64,000 nt of DNA, taken from the NCBI RefSeq assembly GCF_007279655.1, contig NZ_QKWN01000001.1, positions 682,001 through 746,000 of the forward strand, in the 5' to 3' direction. This DNA is from Robertkochia solimangrovi (lineage in GTDB: Bacteria > Bacteroidota > Bacteroidia > Flavobacteriales > Flavobacteriaceae). The notes beneath the pieces are model-generated. The model was not told the DNA's origin, ran no database searches, and saw only the letters and a program-made list of their open reading frames with translations. Below are positions 1 through 9,800 of this stretch, piece by piece (within the stretch, counting starts at the first letter, position 1; every line of letters begins with the position of its first letter). The position numbers and the translations under genes were made by a program.

Positions 1-1084
1 CAGCTGTATCGGTCTTTTGATACCAGTAATCGGTAACCCCTACCCGCGAAGCATATAAATGACCTTCCTGGGAAAATGCGATGTTTGATACTTTAGGCAG
101 GTCGGTGAGTAAGTATTCGGAAACTGTTTCCTTACCGTCATCACCAGTGTTGATTTCGACGCGGGCAATACCTCCTCTTTCCCAGTATTCCCCCGGGCCG
201 TAAAAAGCGACATAAAGGGATTCCTGTTCATTTTCATTTCTGAAGATCAGATCTGAAGGAGCAACCTCCGTTTCGAGATAACTTACTACCGGTATGACTT
301 CCTGTTCACCATATTTTGTGGTGTTATGTCCATAGAATCCGTCTTTGACATATCGGTTCAGCTCTTCTCCCGGATTTTGTCCTCCCTGATTATCCACGAA
401 ATAAAGTTCACCGGCTTTATTAAAGCCCATACCATGTGCGGAACGCAGGCCTGTAGCCAGACGTTCAAAGGTTTTCCCATCCGGTGAGATGCGCATCAGG
501 CTTCCTCTGACCTTCTCGGGATCTGGACTAGCCCCGGGATTCCAGGAGTCGGTGGTCAGTACAAAATAGAGCCAACCCTCCTGATCGAAACAAAGTCCGG
601 AGGTCCATTCATAGGGATGATCACTATAGGGAATCTGATCAAAGAATACAAAACTGGTGTCAGCTACGAAGTCCCGGTCGGTATCCCGGTAGACCCGGAT
701 CTGGGAAGAGAGTCCGACATAGAGATCATGATCTTTAAAGACCATACCTGCGGGAGTTCGAAATCCATCTGCTGCAACATTACAAAAAAGCAATGCCTTA
801 TCCTCGATTCCGTCACCATCTGTATCTTCAAGACTATAAATCTCGCCGGTTAGGTTAGCTCCAAAGATACGGTTATCAGGTCCGTTGGTAAGCACTCCAG
901 GGTTCCAGATTTTCACTCCTTTATCGATAGGGAGTTTCATCACGAGCAAGGAGTCATAGACTTTAACGGTAGTATCGCGAAGTAGAGCAAAACGTTCATT
1001 TTGAGAAGAAATTGAGGGTGCAGATTCATTCTTACAGGAAGCCAAAACAATGGCGAGCAAGATAAAACAGATAAATTTTTTCAT
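1..1084 (-). CDS. PQQ-dependent sugar dehydrogenase-like lipoprotein (3' truncated by window)
   Basis: The reading frame starts at an ATG at 1082-1084 and runs off the left edge without a stop, so about 361 residues are visible. The N-terminus MKKFICFILLAIVLASCKNE is a lipoprotein signal with lipobox LASC, so the protein is exported and lipid-anchored. The body has beta-propeller features of the glucose/sorbosone dehydrogenase type: WNPGVLTNGPDNRIFGANL, DTDGDGIEDKALLF, RSAHGMGFNKAGELYFVDNQ and GFYGHN. Proteins of this kind in Bacteroidetes bind PQQ or simply form NHL-like propellers, and the substrate cannot be told from sequence. No partner gene is visible because the 3' side is outside the window. 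Confidence 0.75.
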   Translation of the reverse strand, partial: MKKFICFILLAIVLASCKNESAPSISSQNERFALLRDTTVKVYDSLLVMKLPIDKGVKIWNPGVLTNGPDNRIFGANLTGEIYSLEDTDGDGIEDKALLFCNVAADGFRTPAGMVFKDHDLYVGLSSQIRVYRDTDRDFVADTSFVFFDQIPYSDHPYEWTSGLCFDQEGWLYFVLTTDSWNPGASPDPEKVRGSLMRISPDGKTFERLATGLRSAHGMGFNKAGELYFVDNQGGQNPGEELNRYVKDGFYGHNTTKYGEQEVIPVVSYLETEVAPSDLIFRNENEQESLYVAFYGPGEYWERGGIARVEINTGDDGKETVSEYLLTDLPKVSNIAFSQEGHLYASRVGVTDYWYQKTDTA

Positions 1085-1290
1085 CGCAGTCAGGTATTAG
1101 TGGTTGGAATGTAGGAGGGGGAGAATTTTAAATATACTATAAAAAGTTGATAATAAGCTTTTTGGGTATGGCTTTTATTGATTTCGATCAAAGGGAAGTT
1201 GGAAGTGGAATAATTATTTGCATAGGGTTACATCGAAATTCTTTTAGGGTATTAAAAGCATAGGTCTGGAAAGGGAAGAAAATTGATAAC

Positions 1291-1839
1291 TTAGTTACCA
1301 GACCAAAGCCCGGCTTTATTTTCTCGAGCATTTCTTTGCATTTCAATAAACAACGCTGCATATTTCACATTCGGAGGTACCGTATATGCCATCGCATATC
1401 CGTTTTCAACTAAATGTGCATTAAGAAAGGTTCCATCCTCCAGATAAGCATAGGCAAGGGTACGACCGTAGCGATCATATTTATCAACATCATATTCCAG
1501 TCTGACTTTTTTACCTTGTAAGAGTTGTTTTATGTATTCGGAAGCTTCCGTGCCAAAAGCCTCTTTTTTGATGTTAAACATATTTCGGGATTCAGGGGCA
1601 TCGATTCCGATGAGACGAATCTTTTCTCCTTTTTCGGTTCCGTTGTCGATCCAAAATGTGTCGCCATCTACAAATTTTTTAATCGGGAAATATTCATATA
1701 GATATTTAGTAGGTTTATGCTGGGTAACGGTATTATTGTTTGCCGTAGTAATAGAATAGAAATTACCGCTATAACTAAGGGCAAGTAGGGAGGAAATTAG
1801 TAGCAGGAAAGCTTTGTTCATCAATATTGAAATTTTCAA
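1291..1839 (-). CDS. Secreted thermonuclease (SNase-like) family nuclease
   Basis: A 182-aa SNase-fold nuclease that would hydrolyse DNA or RNA outside the cytoplasm. The start at 1839 gives MKISILMNKAF; the internal ATG at 1821 (MNKAFLLLISSLLALSYSG) starts directly with a signal peptide and is the likelier start. The catalytic set of staphylococcal nuclease can be followed: Asp in FVDGDTFWI, Arg, Asp and Glu in IRLIGIDAPES, and Arg in DRYGRTLAYAY. The Thr41 equivalent is Ala, which is common outside staphylococci. The C-terminal RENKAGLW is also typical. The gene stands alone, with a hairpin terminator just upstream (1957-1980) that isolates it from the next gene. Confidence 0.88.
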   Translation of the reverse strand: MKISILMNKAFLLLISSLLALSYSGNFYSITTANNNTVTQHKPTKYLYEYFPIKKFVDGDTFWIDNGTEKGEKIRLIGIDAPESRNMFNIKKEAFGTEASEYIKQLLQGKKVRLEYDVDKYDRYGRTLAYAYLEDGTFLNAHLVENGYAMAYTVPPNVKYAALFIEMQRNARENKAGLWSGN

Positions 1840-1956
1840 TTTCTACGACTATTATTAACTATAACACTTTTTTTATTGCTGTTTGAGTGGGTTTAAATAT
1901 ACAATTCTTTCGAAAGAATTATTTACGGATACCCTCATGGAATTTTTATAAAAAAG

Positions 1957-1980
1957 AAAAGCCGGGCAAACCCGGCTTTT
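1957..1980 (-). terminator. Intrinsic terminator downstream of the small lipoprotein gene
   Basis: The sequence AAAAGCCGGG-CAAA-CCCGGCTTTT is a perfect 10-bp stem with a 4-nt loop, flanked by A and T runs on both sides. It sits 25 nt after the stop of the minus-strand gene ending at 2005. Confidence 0.85.
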
Positions 1981-2004
1981 AAGTTTAACGAATACGGAAT
2001 CGAA

Positions 2005-2175
2005 TCAATTCCCATCGTCCTCATCGGGGTCTGATTCCAAAGTTCCATTCTCACCGCTATCGCCATCTGCCTGGGCGTTGTACAATGCATCCTGTTCGCT
2101 TACAGATTCTGTAGTACAGGAAGTTAAAGAGTTGAACGAAGCCATTAAAACGAATACAAAAATTAACTTTTTCAT
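2005..2175 (-). CDS. Small acidic-tailed lipoprotein (56 aa), unknown function
   Basis: A 56-residue ORF starting at ATG 2173-2175. It begins MKKLIFVFVLMASFNSLTSC, a complete lipoprotein signal with lipobox LTSC, leaving a mature peptide of about 37 residues. This peptide is rich in acidic residues and Gly/Asn and ends in ESDPDEDDGN. Short lipoproteins with this Ser-Cys-Thr start and acidic, disordered tail recur in flavobacterial genomes without an assigned role. The gene has its own terminator (1957-1980) and a leader hairpin (GCGGTG/CACCGC at 2205-2221), which supports it as a real transcription unit. It is divergent from the membrane protein at 2378/2480. I cannot assign a function. Confidence 0.72.
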   Translation of the reverse strand: MKKLIFVFVLMASFNSLTSCTTESVSEQDALYNAQADGDSGENGTLESDPDEDDGN

Positions 2176-2204
2176 TTGTTGATGTTTTAGTATGAAAATT
2201 CCTG

Positions 2205-2221
2205 GCGGTGGTTTTCACCGC
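2205..2221 (-). promoter_or_regulatory. Hairpin in the leader of the small lipoprotein gene
   Basis: GCGGTG and CACCGC form a 6-bp stem with a 5-nt loop, 30 nt upstream of the start codon at 2175. It could be a leader structure or part of a terminator for a transcript from the right. No T-run follows it, so a terminator role is weak. Confidence 0.35.
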
Positions 2222-2377
2222 ATAATGCAGGTAGAGCATGTTGAGCTCTTGCAGGAAGTGTTTTGGCTGAGTACTATCCGGAAATTACTTCCCGGTATTC
2301 CGGATATTCTCAAGCCTGCAATACATGTATCGTTTTGACTTATCGTTTAAAGTCATGGCAAATCAAGGCATGAACTC

Positions 2378-3199
2378 ATGGACATACATAGACAAACCCT
2401 GGAAAAGAATGTCTGTATCGTGGAAACTTTTGTCTATCAGGGTAGAAGTGTTACTTTTAAGGACCTAACTATTACGAATATGATCAAAGAGTTGTTCGAG
2501 GAAGTTTTTAAAAAAGCTAGAGAGGATTCCGGGAAGGATACCAAGAATGGTTTGTCTGGAATCGTTTGTGATTATTTGGAAGAGGAGTTAAATTATCCGG
2601 TAACCCAGAAAACGCTGGTTCGATATCACGATCAATACATTTTAGGAAAAGAAGCAGCTGCAAATTCACCGAAAAGTGAATTACTGAATGTGCTTTCCCA
2701 ATACCTGGGCTATGAAAATTATGAGGCTTTTGTTGGATCCAAAGAAAGTATCAATCAAATTAACCCGGTCGAGTATGAAGATATAAAGCACACTGGCAAT
2801 CGCACTTTGGAACGAATGCTTTTTTCGGTTATTAGTTTGATTTTATTGGGTGCCCTTGGGATTAGTATAGTTAAGAGTGGATCTAACGAAACTGACTGTA
2901 TGTACTGGAATGTAACACAATATGAGCTTATAGATTGTGATCTCAGTTTACATCCTGATTTGGCAAATAAAATTATCCCCTACAGGGATTTTTTATTCAA
3001 CCATATGAAAAAAATTGAAGCTGATGCTACTACGGTATTCTTTGATGAAAAGAAGAAACCAATTATTTGGTATGGTAAAGGAATAGGTGGGAACTATGAG
3101 TATTTTACGACGTATGGACTGCACCCGGAAACGCAAAAGAGTTTAAAGGCAATCACTCCCTATATTATAGAAAAGTATATCTTGAACGAACCCGAATAA
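2378..3199 (+). CDS. Single-pass membrane protein of unknown function
   Basis: The longest form has 273 residues. Met35 (ATG at 2480, MIKELFEEVFKKAREDS) is the likelier start because the first 34 residues have no recognisable character. The N-terminal part (about 35-135) is helical and charged, with a VTQKTLVRYHDQY segment and a YLGYENYEAF motif. One membrane helix follows at about 146-164 (MLFSVISLILLGALGISIV), then an outside domain of about 110 residues containing YWNVTQYELIDCD and ATTVFFDEKKKPIIWYGKG. I recognise no named domain. The gene is convergent with the response regulator, with stops 2 nt apart, and divergent from the small lipoprotein, so it may belong to the same signalling locus. 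Confidence 0.7.
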   Translation: MDIHRQTLEKNVCIVETFVYQGRSVTFKDLTITNMIKELFEEVFKKAREDSGKDTKNGLSGIVCDYLEEELNYPVTQKTLVRYHDQYILGKEAAANSPKSELLNVLSQYLGYENYEAFVGSKESINQINPVEYEDIKHTGNRTLERMLFSVISLILLGALGISIVKSGSNETDCMYWNVTQYELIDCDLSLHPDLANKIIPYRDFLFNHMKKIEADATTVFFDEKKKPIIWYGKGIGGNYEYFTTYGLHPETQKSLKAITPYIIEKYILNEPE

Positions 3200-3200
3200 A

Positions 3201-3866
3201 TTATACGATCCCCAAATCCTTTGCATTTGCAATTAGCTGGATGGTGTTTCGAACATTAAAAAAGATCTTAAGATGATTGAGTCTTTTTTCAATACTGCTG
3301 AGACTGGCAGGGCGGATTCCCTGGTTTTTGAATTTTTCAGCGATCTCTTCCTGAGAAAATCCATTGGCGAGTTCAGAGAGCAGAGCAATATCATATTCGT
3401 CTATTTCGAGTAGTTTGTTGTCCGTTGCTTCGGGATGAATGCCTGCCGGATAAACTTTATCACCTTGGTATACCTGCGCTACTGCTTCCATCAACTGCTT
3501 TACACTTCTTCTGCCTTTGATCACATACCCATCCAGGTCAAGGTCATTGAAGAAGGAACGGATCTTTACAGGGCGATCTTCAATAGAATACATGATTGAA
3601 TTTAAAGTGATGTTTTCACTCTTTAATTTTGCAAGCAGGTCGTTTCCGTTTTGCAGGTCACTCGTGCGCTGATCTTTTTTAAAGGATAGATCGGTAATGA
3701 GCAAATCGAAGGGTTGCTCTTCTAACATAGCACGCCGGATCTTTAGATAAGCCTCTTCACAATAGCGAGCCTGATGAATCTCAGCTTGCAGTTCTTTTTC
3801 CAATAGCAACGCGATCCCTTCCCCTATACTGTCAATATCTTCAGCGATTAGTATTTTTTTACTCAT
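3201..3866 (-). CDS. Response regulator, receiver plus LuxR-like HTH
   Basis: A 221-aa two-component regulator. The receiver domain (1-125) has the acidic pocket at ED (9-10), phospho-acceptor Asp59 in LLITDLSF and the conserved Lys117 in GYVIKGRR. A C-terminal HTH of the NarL/LuxR type (about 150-215) follows, with the recognition region LANGFSQEEIAEKF. The kinase gene lies 11 nt upstream on the same strand, so the two are one operon and cognate partners. The sequence does not show the target genes. The divergent small lipoprotein and membrane protein nearby are plausible candidates, by inference only. Confidence 0.9.
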   Translation of the reverse strand: MSKKILIAEDIDSIGEGIALLLEKELQAEIHQARYCEEAYLKIRRAMLEEQPFDLLITDLSFKKDQRTSDLQNGNDLLAKLKSENITLNSIMYSIEDRPVKIRSFFNDLDLDGYVIKGRRSVKQLMEAVAQVYQGDKVYPAGIHPEATDNKLLEIDEYDIALLSELANGFSQEEIAEKFKNQGIRPASLSSIEKRLNHLKIFFNVRNTIQLIANAKDLGIV

Positions 3867-3877
3867 ATTCTTAAATC

Positions 3878-5830
3878 TTATATCGGTATTTTGATCTGTG
3901 TATGAAATCCTTTGCCGGTTTTAGATTCAAAACTAATGGATCCTTTGATTGCTTTTATACGGGTTTCCGTATTTGAAATACCACTTCCTTTTGAAACAGC
4001 ACTCATGTCAGCGCCTTTGCCATTATCATGGTATTGTATAGTAATGGTTTTGCCTTCCCGTTTAAAATCGATCATAACCAGTGATGCCTTGCTGTGTTTC
4101 ATGGTGTTTACCAGCAATTCCTGCAGCACACGGTACAGGCATATCTGCTTGTCCTCCTCCACAGGGATGGTGGTTTGATGCAACCCTTTAACAAGAATAC
4201 GAATCGTGTTACCATTAAATTCCTGTAATAGTTCTTTTAAGGCAGGTAAGAAGTTTGTGCCCGTTGGTATGGAGGCATTATCCTTTGAGATTTTACGGGT
4301 ACGTTGATAGAGGTCTTCCAGATTATTTAATAATTTTTCTTTATCGCTGGTTACCTCCCAGTGGCTTGTTTCGGTAGCCACCATCACCTTGTAGAGGTCA
4401 TTAGCCAGTTCGTCGTGTATGCGTTTTGCGATCTTGTTTTCCGTAGAATTAACCTCTCGGATCTTTTCGATGAGATTACGGGTTTTCTGGAGACGGTAGC
4501 CCATAAAACTCCCGGAGAGCAGCAGAAAAATTATAATGGTCAGGCTTATTTTCTGAAGTCTGCTGCGTTGCAGTTCTGTTTTTTGCAGTTCGGTTTCTGC
4601 CAGTAACACCTGATTCTTTTCACGAGTCTGATTCACCTCGAAAATATAACGAGCATAGGCGTTACGAGCGAGTAATTGTACCTTATTGATACTATCAGAT
4701 AGTTTTTGATGACGGAGCGCATAGGTACGGGGATCATTTGCAATTTCCGTCAGGAATTTCAGTGCGTTCAATTGTTCATTGATATTTCCGGTGGCTTCGG
4801 CGTATGACAGGGCATTCTTTCCAAGATTCATTGCTCTGGAGGGATTGTTCCTATAATAATTGGCCATTCTAAGATTGATCCAGCTGAGGTTTCCTTTGCT
4901 CTTTAGAGAATCAAAAATATGTTGTGCCTGTTGATATAAAGGAAGGGCGCCACCCATTCCTGTTTCCATTCGTATGAGTCCGAGGTTGGCAAGTATTCTT
5001 GCTTTTTCTTCCAGAACTTTGGAAGCAGAAGTGTTATCAAAGTCATTACTTTTCCAATCGGTGGTTTCCACCAATTCACTGAGTTCATCGAGTGCCTTTT
5101 GTTTATTACCCAGTCTCCATTGTCCCATTGCCCAATTATTGCGGAGAATAACTTCGTCAAAAGATTTTATTTCTAAATTTTTGGCTTGTTGCAACCAATA
5201 TATTTTTTCCCGGTAATCTTCCTGCTCACTGCTTGAATTGGCCAGAATATTGTAGAAGGCTGCTTTGGTTCTATCGTTAGTGGTATAAGGCAAGGCGGTT
5301 ATAGCTACTTTTTCGGCTTCAGGATAATTCGAGAGATCATTCAAAAGATTTCCGAGATTTAATGAGAACTTCGCAATTTTTAAACTGTCTTTAATTTCTT
5401 CCGCTTTGCGGATGCCTTCAATTCCGTATTTCAGCGCTTCGTTATTATTACCGAGTTTTTGATAATAGTATGAAAGTCGGTAACACGACTCCATATATGC
5501 ATTTGTATCCATTATGGAAATTGCCAGTTCTTCCATGGTGTGTGCAGTAGCTATCGCTGAATCTCTGGGATACATTTTATTCTGTAAAGCCATGCGTTGC
5601 ATCAGAATGTCAGGTTTTGACGTATCAGGTATAGACAGGCTTAACGCCATGGTATTTTGCTCCAGAGCTTCCCGCCAGTTTTTATGTTTTTTAAGAGAGT
5701 CTGCCTGTTGAAAATAATACTGACTGAGTAAATATTCTTTTGATTGGCTATGGATAGGTTCTTCCTGCTGTCGTTGGCAGCCGAAGGCTATCCAAAGGAA
5801 AATCAGAAGCAGGCGGGCGCTGAAGTTCAT
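3878..5830 (-). CDS. TPR-containing sensor histidine kinase (HisKA_3/NarX type), lipoprotein signal
   Basis: 650 residues. The N-terminus MNFSARLLLIFLWIAFGCQ has a lipobox-like AFGC (Cys18). TPR repeats follow from about 30 to 390 (for example YQKLGNNNEALKYGIEGI), then a coiled stretch, a membrane helix near 430-450 (ISLTIIIFLLLSGSFMGY), and a HisKA_3 dimerisation segment with His472 in IHDELANDLY. The HATPase domain has an N-box ELLVNTMKHS, DNGKG and GSGISN. The TPR part should lie outside the cytoplasmic membrane, sensing or binding protein partners, while the kinase acts inside. The partner is the response regulator 11 nt downstream. What the sensor detects is not visible. Confidence 0.9.
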   Translation of the reverse strand: MNFSARLLLIFLWIAFGCQRQQEEPIHSQSKEYLLSQYYFQQADSLKKHKNWREALEQNTMALSLSIPDTSKPDILMQRMALQNKMYPRDSAIATAHTMEELAISIMDTNAYMESCYRLSYYYQKLGNNNEALKYGIEGIRKAEEIKDSLKIAKFSLNLGNLLNDLSNYPEAEKVAITALPYTTNDRTKAAFYNILANSSSEQEDYREKIYWLQQAKNLEIKSFDEVILRNNWAMGQWRLGNKQKALDELSELVETTDWKSNDFDNTSASKVLEEKARILANLGLIRMETGMGGALPLYQQAQHIFDSLKSKGNLSWINLRMANYYRNNPSRAMNLGKNALSYAEATGNINEQLNALKFLTEIANDPRTYALRHQKLSDSINKVQLLARNAYARYIFEVNQTREKNQVLLAETELQKTELQRSRLQKISLTIIIFLLLSGSFMGYRLQKTRNLIEKIREVNSTENKIAKRIHDELANDLYKVMVATETSHWEVTSDKEKLLNNLEDLYQRTRKISKDNASIPTGTNFLPALKELLQEFNGNTIRILVKGLHQTTIPVEEDKQICLYRVLQELLVNTMKHSKASLVMIDFKREGKTITIQYHDNGKGADMSAVSKGSGISNTETRIKAIKGSISFESKTGKGFHTQIKIPI

Positions 5831-5928
5831 GGATTATAAAGTTTAGGTAACTCAAAAATAGGAAATATCATCTATGATCGACTTAGAACTCGAAATTTAG
5901 AGCTTTTTAAGAGTTAGGAAAAGTGAAG

Positions 5929-5946
5929 GGCGTTTTAAAACGCCCC
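5929..5946 (-). terminator. Hairpin after the cytochrome c lipoprotein gene
   Basis: GGGCG and CGCCC arms around a TTTTAAA loop lie 12 nt after the stop of the minus-strand cytochrome gene. The U-tract on the minus side is poor, so it is a weak terminator. Confidence 0.5.
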
Positions 5947-5957
5947 TTAATTATGAT

Positions 5958-6563
5958 TTATTTTATCTCCGCTGCGGGTACAAAGTTCGGTACGATATTG
6001 TCAATCGGTTTAATGCTTTGGAGATAGGTGAACATCGCCAGAAGATCATCGTCGTTGAGGTTTCGGTAGTTTTCCCAGGGCATCGGAGGTAGCAGCGGTC
6101 GGCTGTTTTCCAGTCCTTTAAACTTGCCTTCGCGAATCGCTCTTTTGAAGTTTTCGAATTTCCAGTATTTGAGTCCGGTCTCATCGGGAGTAAGATTCGC
6201 TGCAAAGGAGATTCCCCACGGACCCACTGCAGCGGTTAGGTCGTTGTTGAACAGCAACCATTTTCCAGGAGTAATTTCGTCTTTATCAATCTTGGGAAGA
6301 CTGTCACCGGAAGGGTATCCCATCATCCAGCGATCCATATCCGGTTCCGGACCATGATCGGTCATTTTTTTGGGGGTGTGACAATCGGCGCAACCAATGC
6401 TCGTCACCAGGTATTCACCTTTTTTAATAAGTGCCTCATTACTGATCACGGAAGCCTCCAGTGCATCGGTGCTCTCCTTTCCTTTGGCTTCTTTACACTG
6501 ATAAAACAAAAGGGTAAGGGCAATCATTGGTAAACTTAACAGTAAACGTTTCATATAATTCAA
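5958..6563 (-). CDS. Monoheme cytochrome c lipoprotein
   Basis: 201 residues. An alternative start at Met4 (MKRLLLSLPM) fits the signal better. The signal ends at LFYQC (Cys23), a lipoprotein site, placing the protein in the periplasm and membrane-anchored. The single heme site is C58-A-D-C61-H62 in SIGCADCHTPK, and the Met of LLPPMPWENY is the likely sixth ligand. The tail NDDDLLAMFTYLQSIKPI is typical of class I cytochrome c C-termini. It is an electron carrier of unknown partner. Nothing in the neighbourhood forms a redox operon with it. Confidence 0.85.
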   Translation of the reverse strand: MNYMKRLLLSLPMIALTLLFYQCKEAKGKESTDALEASVISNEALIKKGEYLVTSIGCADCHTPKKMTDHGPEPDMDRWMMGYPSGDSLPKIDKDEITPGKWLLFNNDLTAAVGPWGISFAANLTPDETGLKYWKFENFKRAIREGKFKGLENSRPLLPPMPWENYRNLNDDDLLAMFTYLQSIKPIDNIVPNFVPAAEIK

Positions 6564-6763
6564 GGGTTAGGTTGTTTAAAATTAAATGCTGCAAAAACAG
6601 ATAAAGGGGTATCTGATCACTTTAATTTAATCGTTTGGAGGCAATGGGGGGAAGTGGAACTATCAGGTAATGAAGATATTACAATAATTTTAAATTTACA
6701 ATAGTTATGATCGGGTCTGGCTTCTGATTTCTATAGGGAAAATCCCTGTAAAGGATGAAAATA

Positions 6764-6794
6764 AAAACCCCCGACTCTTCCGAGCCGGGGGTTT
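6764..6794 (-). terminator. Strong intrinsic terminator of the subtilase operon
   Basis: On the minus strand AAACCCCCGGCTC-GGAA-GAGTCGGGGGTTT forms a 13-bp stem with one G-U pair and a GGAA tetraloop, followed by TTTTATTTT. It lies 22 nt after the stop at 6816. Confidence 0.92.
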
Positions 6795-6815
6795 GAAAAT
6801 TAGGGTTAGAAATAC

Positions 6816-9800
6816 TTATTTCTTGATGATCTTCTTAACCGATTTAGCATTGGCCGTGGTTAATTCCACATAGTAAACACCAGGATTCACTTCAGAAACA
6901 GGGACTTCGATCATATTGTCGGAGCCTTCTGACTGAGCTACTTTAACAAGTACTCCCAGAGAATTATAGATCTTGATGTTTATCTTTTCAAGAACTGGAT
7001 TGTACATTTTCAGGTACATGATGTCTTCAACAGGGTTCGGATGAACCTGCCAGCTGCTATCCAATTCGTCATCACTGCTTACAATACCGATTACAACCAC
7101 ATTGAAAGAAGTAGTAATTGATCCTCCTCTGGCATCGGTACCGGTGATCGTAACGGTTGATTCACCTAGCGACATCGGTTTCACCAGCATGGAGTTTTCA
7201 TTGAAAAACAGACTGGTTACACCATTCTCAGATACGGAAGCAGCGTACTTTACCTGATCTCCATCAGGATCGCTGAATACATCTTCCCAGATCAGATTAT
7301 ATGAACCGGTATAAAGGTTTAGATACTGCGTTTCGATCTCCATTACTTCCGGAGCTCTGTTCACATCGATCACCTCTACTGTTATGGTCGATACACCTTC
7401 AATTCCATATTCATCTTCAAGAGATATATCAAAGCTATGGATGCCGCTGTCTTCGTAATCCGGTGTATAGATAAAGTTGACTACCCCGTTATCAAAGCTC
7501 AGGCTGGCTTTTTCGTCCTCTGAGATCAAAGTTGCTCCGGTTACCATATCGGCTTCATGATCGCTGGTCATAATAGAAATGTTCAGCGTTTCTGCTTCAT
7601 TTACTGTATAAAGATGCTCTTTTTCCAATACCGGTGCCTGATTGATCTCCAGGGTTACCGGAATACTTACAAGAGCATTGTAAGGGTCATTCGTAGAAAT
7701 GATAATGTTTCCTTTGTTAGTAGGCATGGAAGCTCTTGCCGGATTCAAAATAACATCCAGATCCAGCGTGCCCGCCACTGCGATTTCTCCTTCATATCCA
7801 CCGTCGATGGAGATCCAGTTCTTTTCTGCAGCGGTTACTTCTGCTGCACGAACCATCCAACCGTATTCAGACATTCCAGCGTCCTTAATATCGAACCAAA
7901 GTCCGCCAGAAAGGAATTTAAATCTGTTCAGTATGTGCTCATCAACTTTAGCTACCCCCTGAGGGAACGTCGCACCCAGTGGATGCGTGATCACCACGTA
8001 AAAGCGCTCATAAGGCTGTAATTCTACGGTTTCGCTGAGCTCCAGGGTAATGAGTTCTCCTCCCTGAATCTCGCTTTGAATCGTGTAATTAAGCGTTTCG
8101 GAATACAGCACATCAGCATTTTCTACATTGTCACCAACACGAATTTCAATATTGATATCTGAGTTCAGCCAGGATCCTGAAACATACCAGGTTTGTACAT
8201 GTGAAAGGTTGAAACCACTTTCAGGGGCGATGAATTCTGTTGCAGTGATCAGTTCATCCTGACCATTGTACCCTACCGATGTATATGGGGTAACCGCATT
8301 GTCATGTGACAGTACGTTTGCAAAATCGGTGTTGAATGGTGCAACTCCCAGATTCGGAGCAACATTCAATTGCTGTTTTAAAAGAACGGATGCTCCTTTT
8401 GCACTATTTGGTACGGCTGCAGGTACTACGTCTTCACGTAGATAATTCATGCTGATCGCATATTGTAAAGGAGATTCTCCTTCGAGATTACCCAGATTTA
8501 GTGTATGAGCATAAAGGTCATTATTGAATGCCAAATGGAAGATTTCTTCCTCGTTCACAGTGAACGATGGCGGTAATTTGAAGACCGCATTGATCAGTAG
8601 TTCTTCAGTGGTTCCGAAATCAGTATCTGCAAGCACCTTATTTACATACGCTTCATTCGCTTCTGCAGGAGTGATCGTTAGTCGGAATGATTTAGATTCA
8701 AATCCTGGTTCTACGATAAAGCTGTCAGTCGAACGAATTGTTGTCCATTGCCACCCCCATCGGAAGTTATAGACTAAATGTTCGATCACTGCAGTACTTC
8801 CATCTTCCATTCTCAGATTCTGAACCGTCATTGTTTTGGTTCCACTGTTGATGAATGAAAATTCAGTAGCATAAGACGCACCGGGTTCTACTATTTTCTC
8901 GCCAAGTTCGATAACCTCAGGGTTGAAAGTTAGGGCAGGCTCACCGGTAACCTCAAGATCGATTGGCACGATCACTTCAGGAGTTAATGGAGAATTATTG
9001 AAAACCTTTAAAGATTCTTCATATACTCCTGAATTCACGCCTTCTGTGTTAAAAGTAAGGTCATAACTTCTGGATTCTCCAGGTTCCAGGGTTTCCTTTT
9101 TCGCCGGATAGATATCAATAGCGACACCGTTATTGATGTATTCCTGATAATGAGCGATCTGAAGACCTTCGGTTCCTTCTTTGTTCTCAATCCCTACGAG
9201 TCCGTAGAAGGCTCGGATCGGTTGGCTCGGATCATTTTTATACTGAAACTTGATCTTTCCGTTCTTATACAGGATGGCCTGAGCACTGTATACCCCACCA
9301 ATTCCGAAAATGTTGATATAACCTCTCCATTCAAATACTACCTTATCGTCGAACGCTTTCATATAACGTCCCCAGGTATCTTCAGGGTTGCTGGTAAGCG
9401 GTCCACCGGCAGCAAAATAAGGTGCGATGAAGTTATTGAAGGTATCCTCTTGTGGAACCATCGGTGGCACAAAGAAAGAAAGCGATTTGTCTTCGATCTC
9501 ATCAAAACTCAAAACGCCCTGTGTACCCATCCAAAGCTTGCTGTATTTTTCCTGGTAGAACTCGAATTCGAACGGAAGTTCGATCACCTCCCAGTTTATA
9601 CCGTCTGCCAAATGGAATTCAACCTTGTCTTCTTCAGTAAGTTTGATCCATTGGTGTGATGGTTTCATCGTATCATCATAGGTTGACCTGTAAACATAGG
9701 TGAAATCTTCCACGGAAGCAGTGGTAGCCGGTTCACCAATAGTCACGTGTTCAGTGGCAGCGATCGCATATTCCAGCGTTGCTTTACCTGTATTGTGTAC

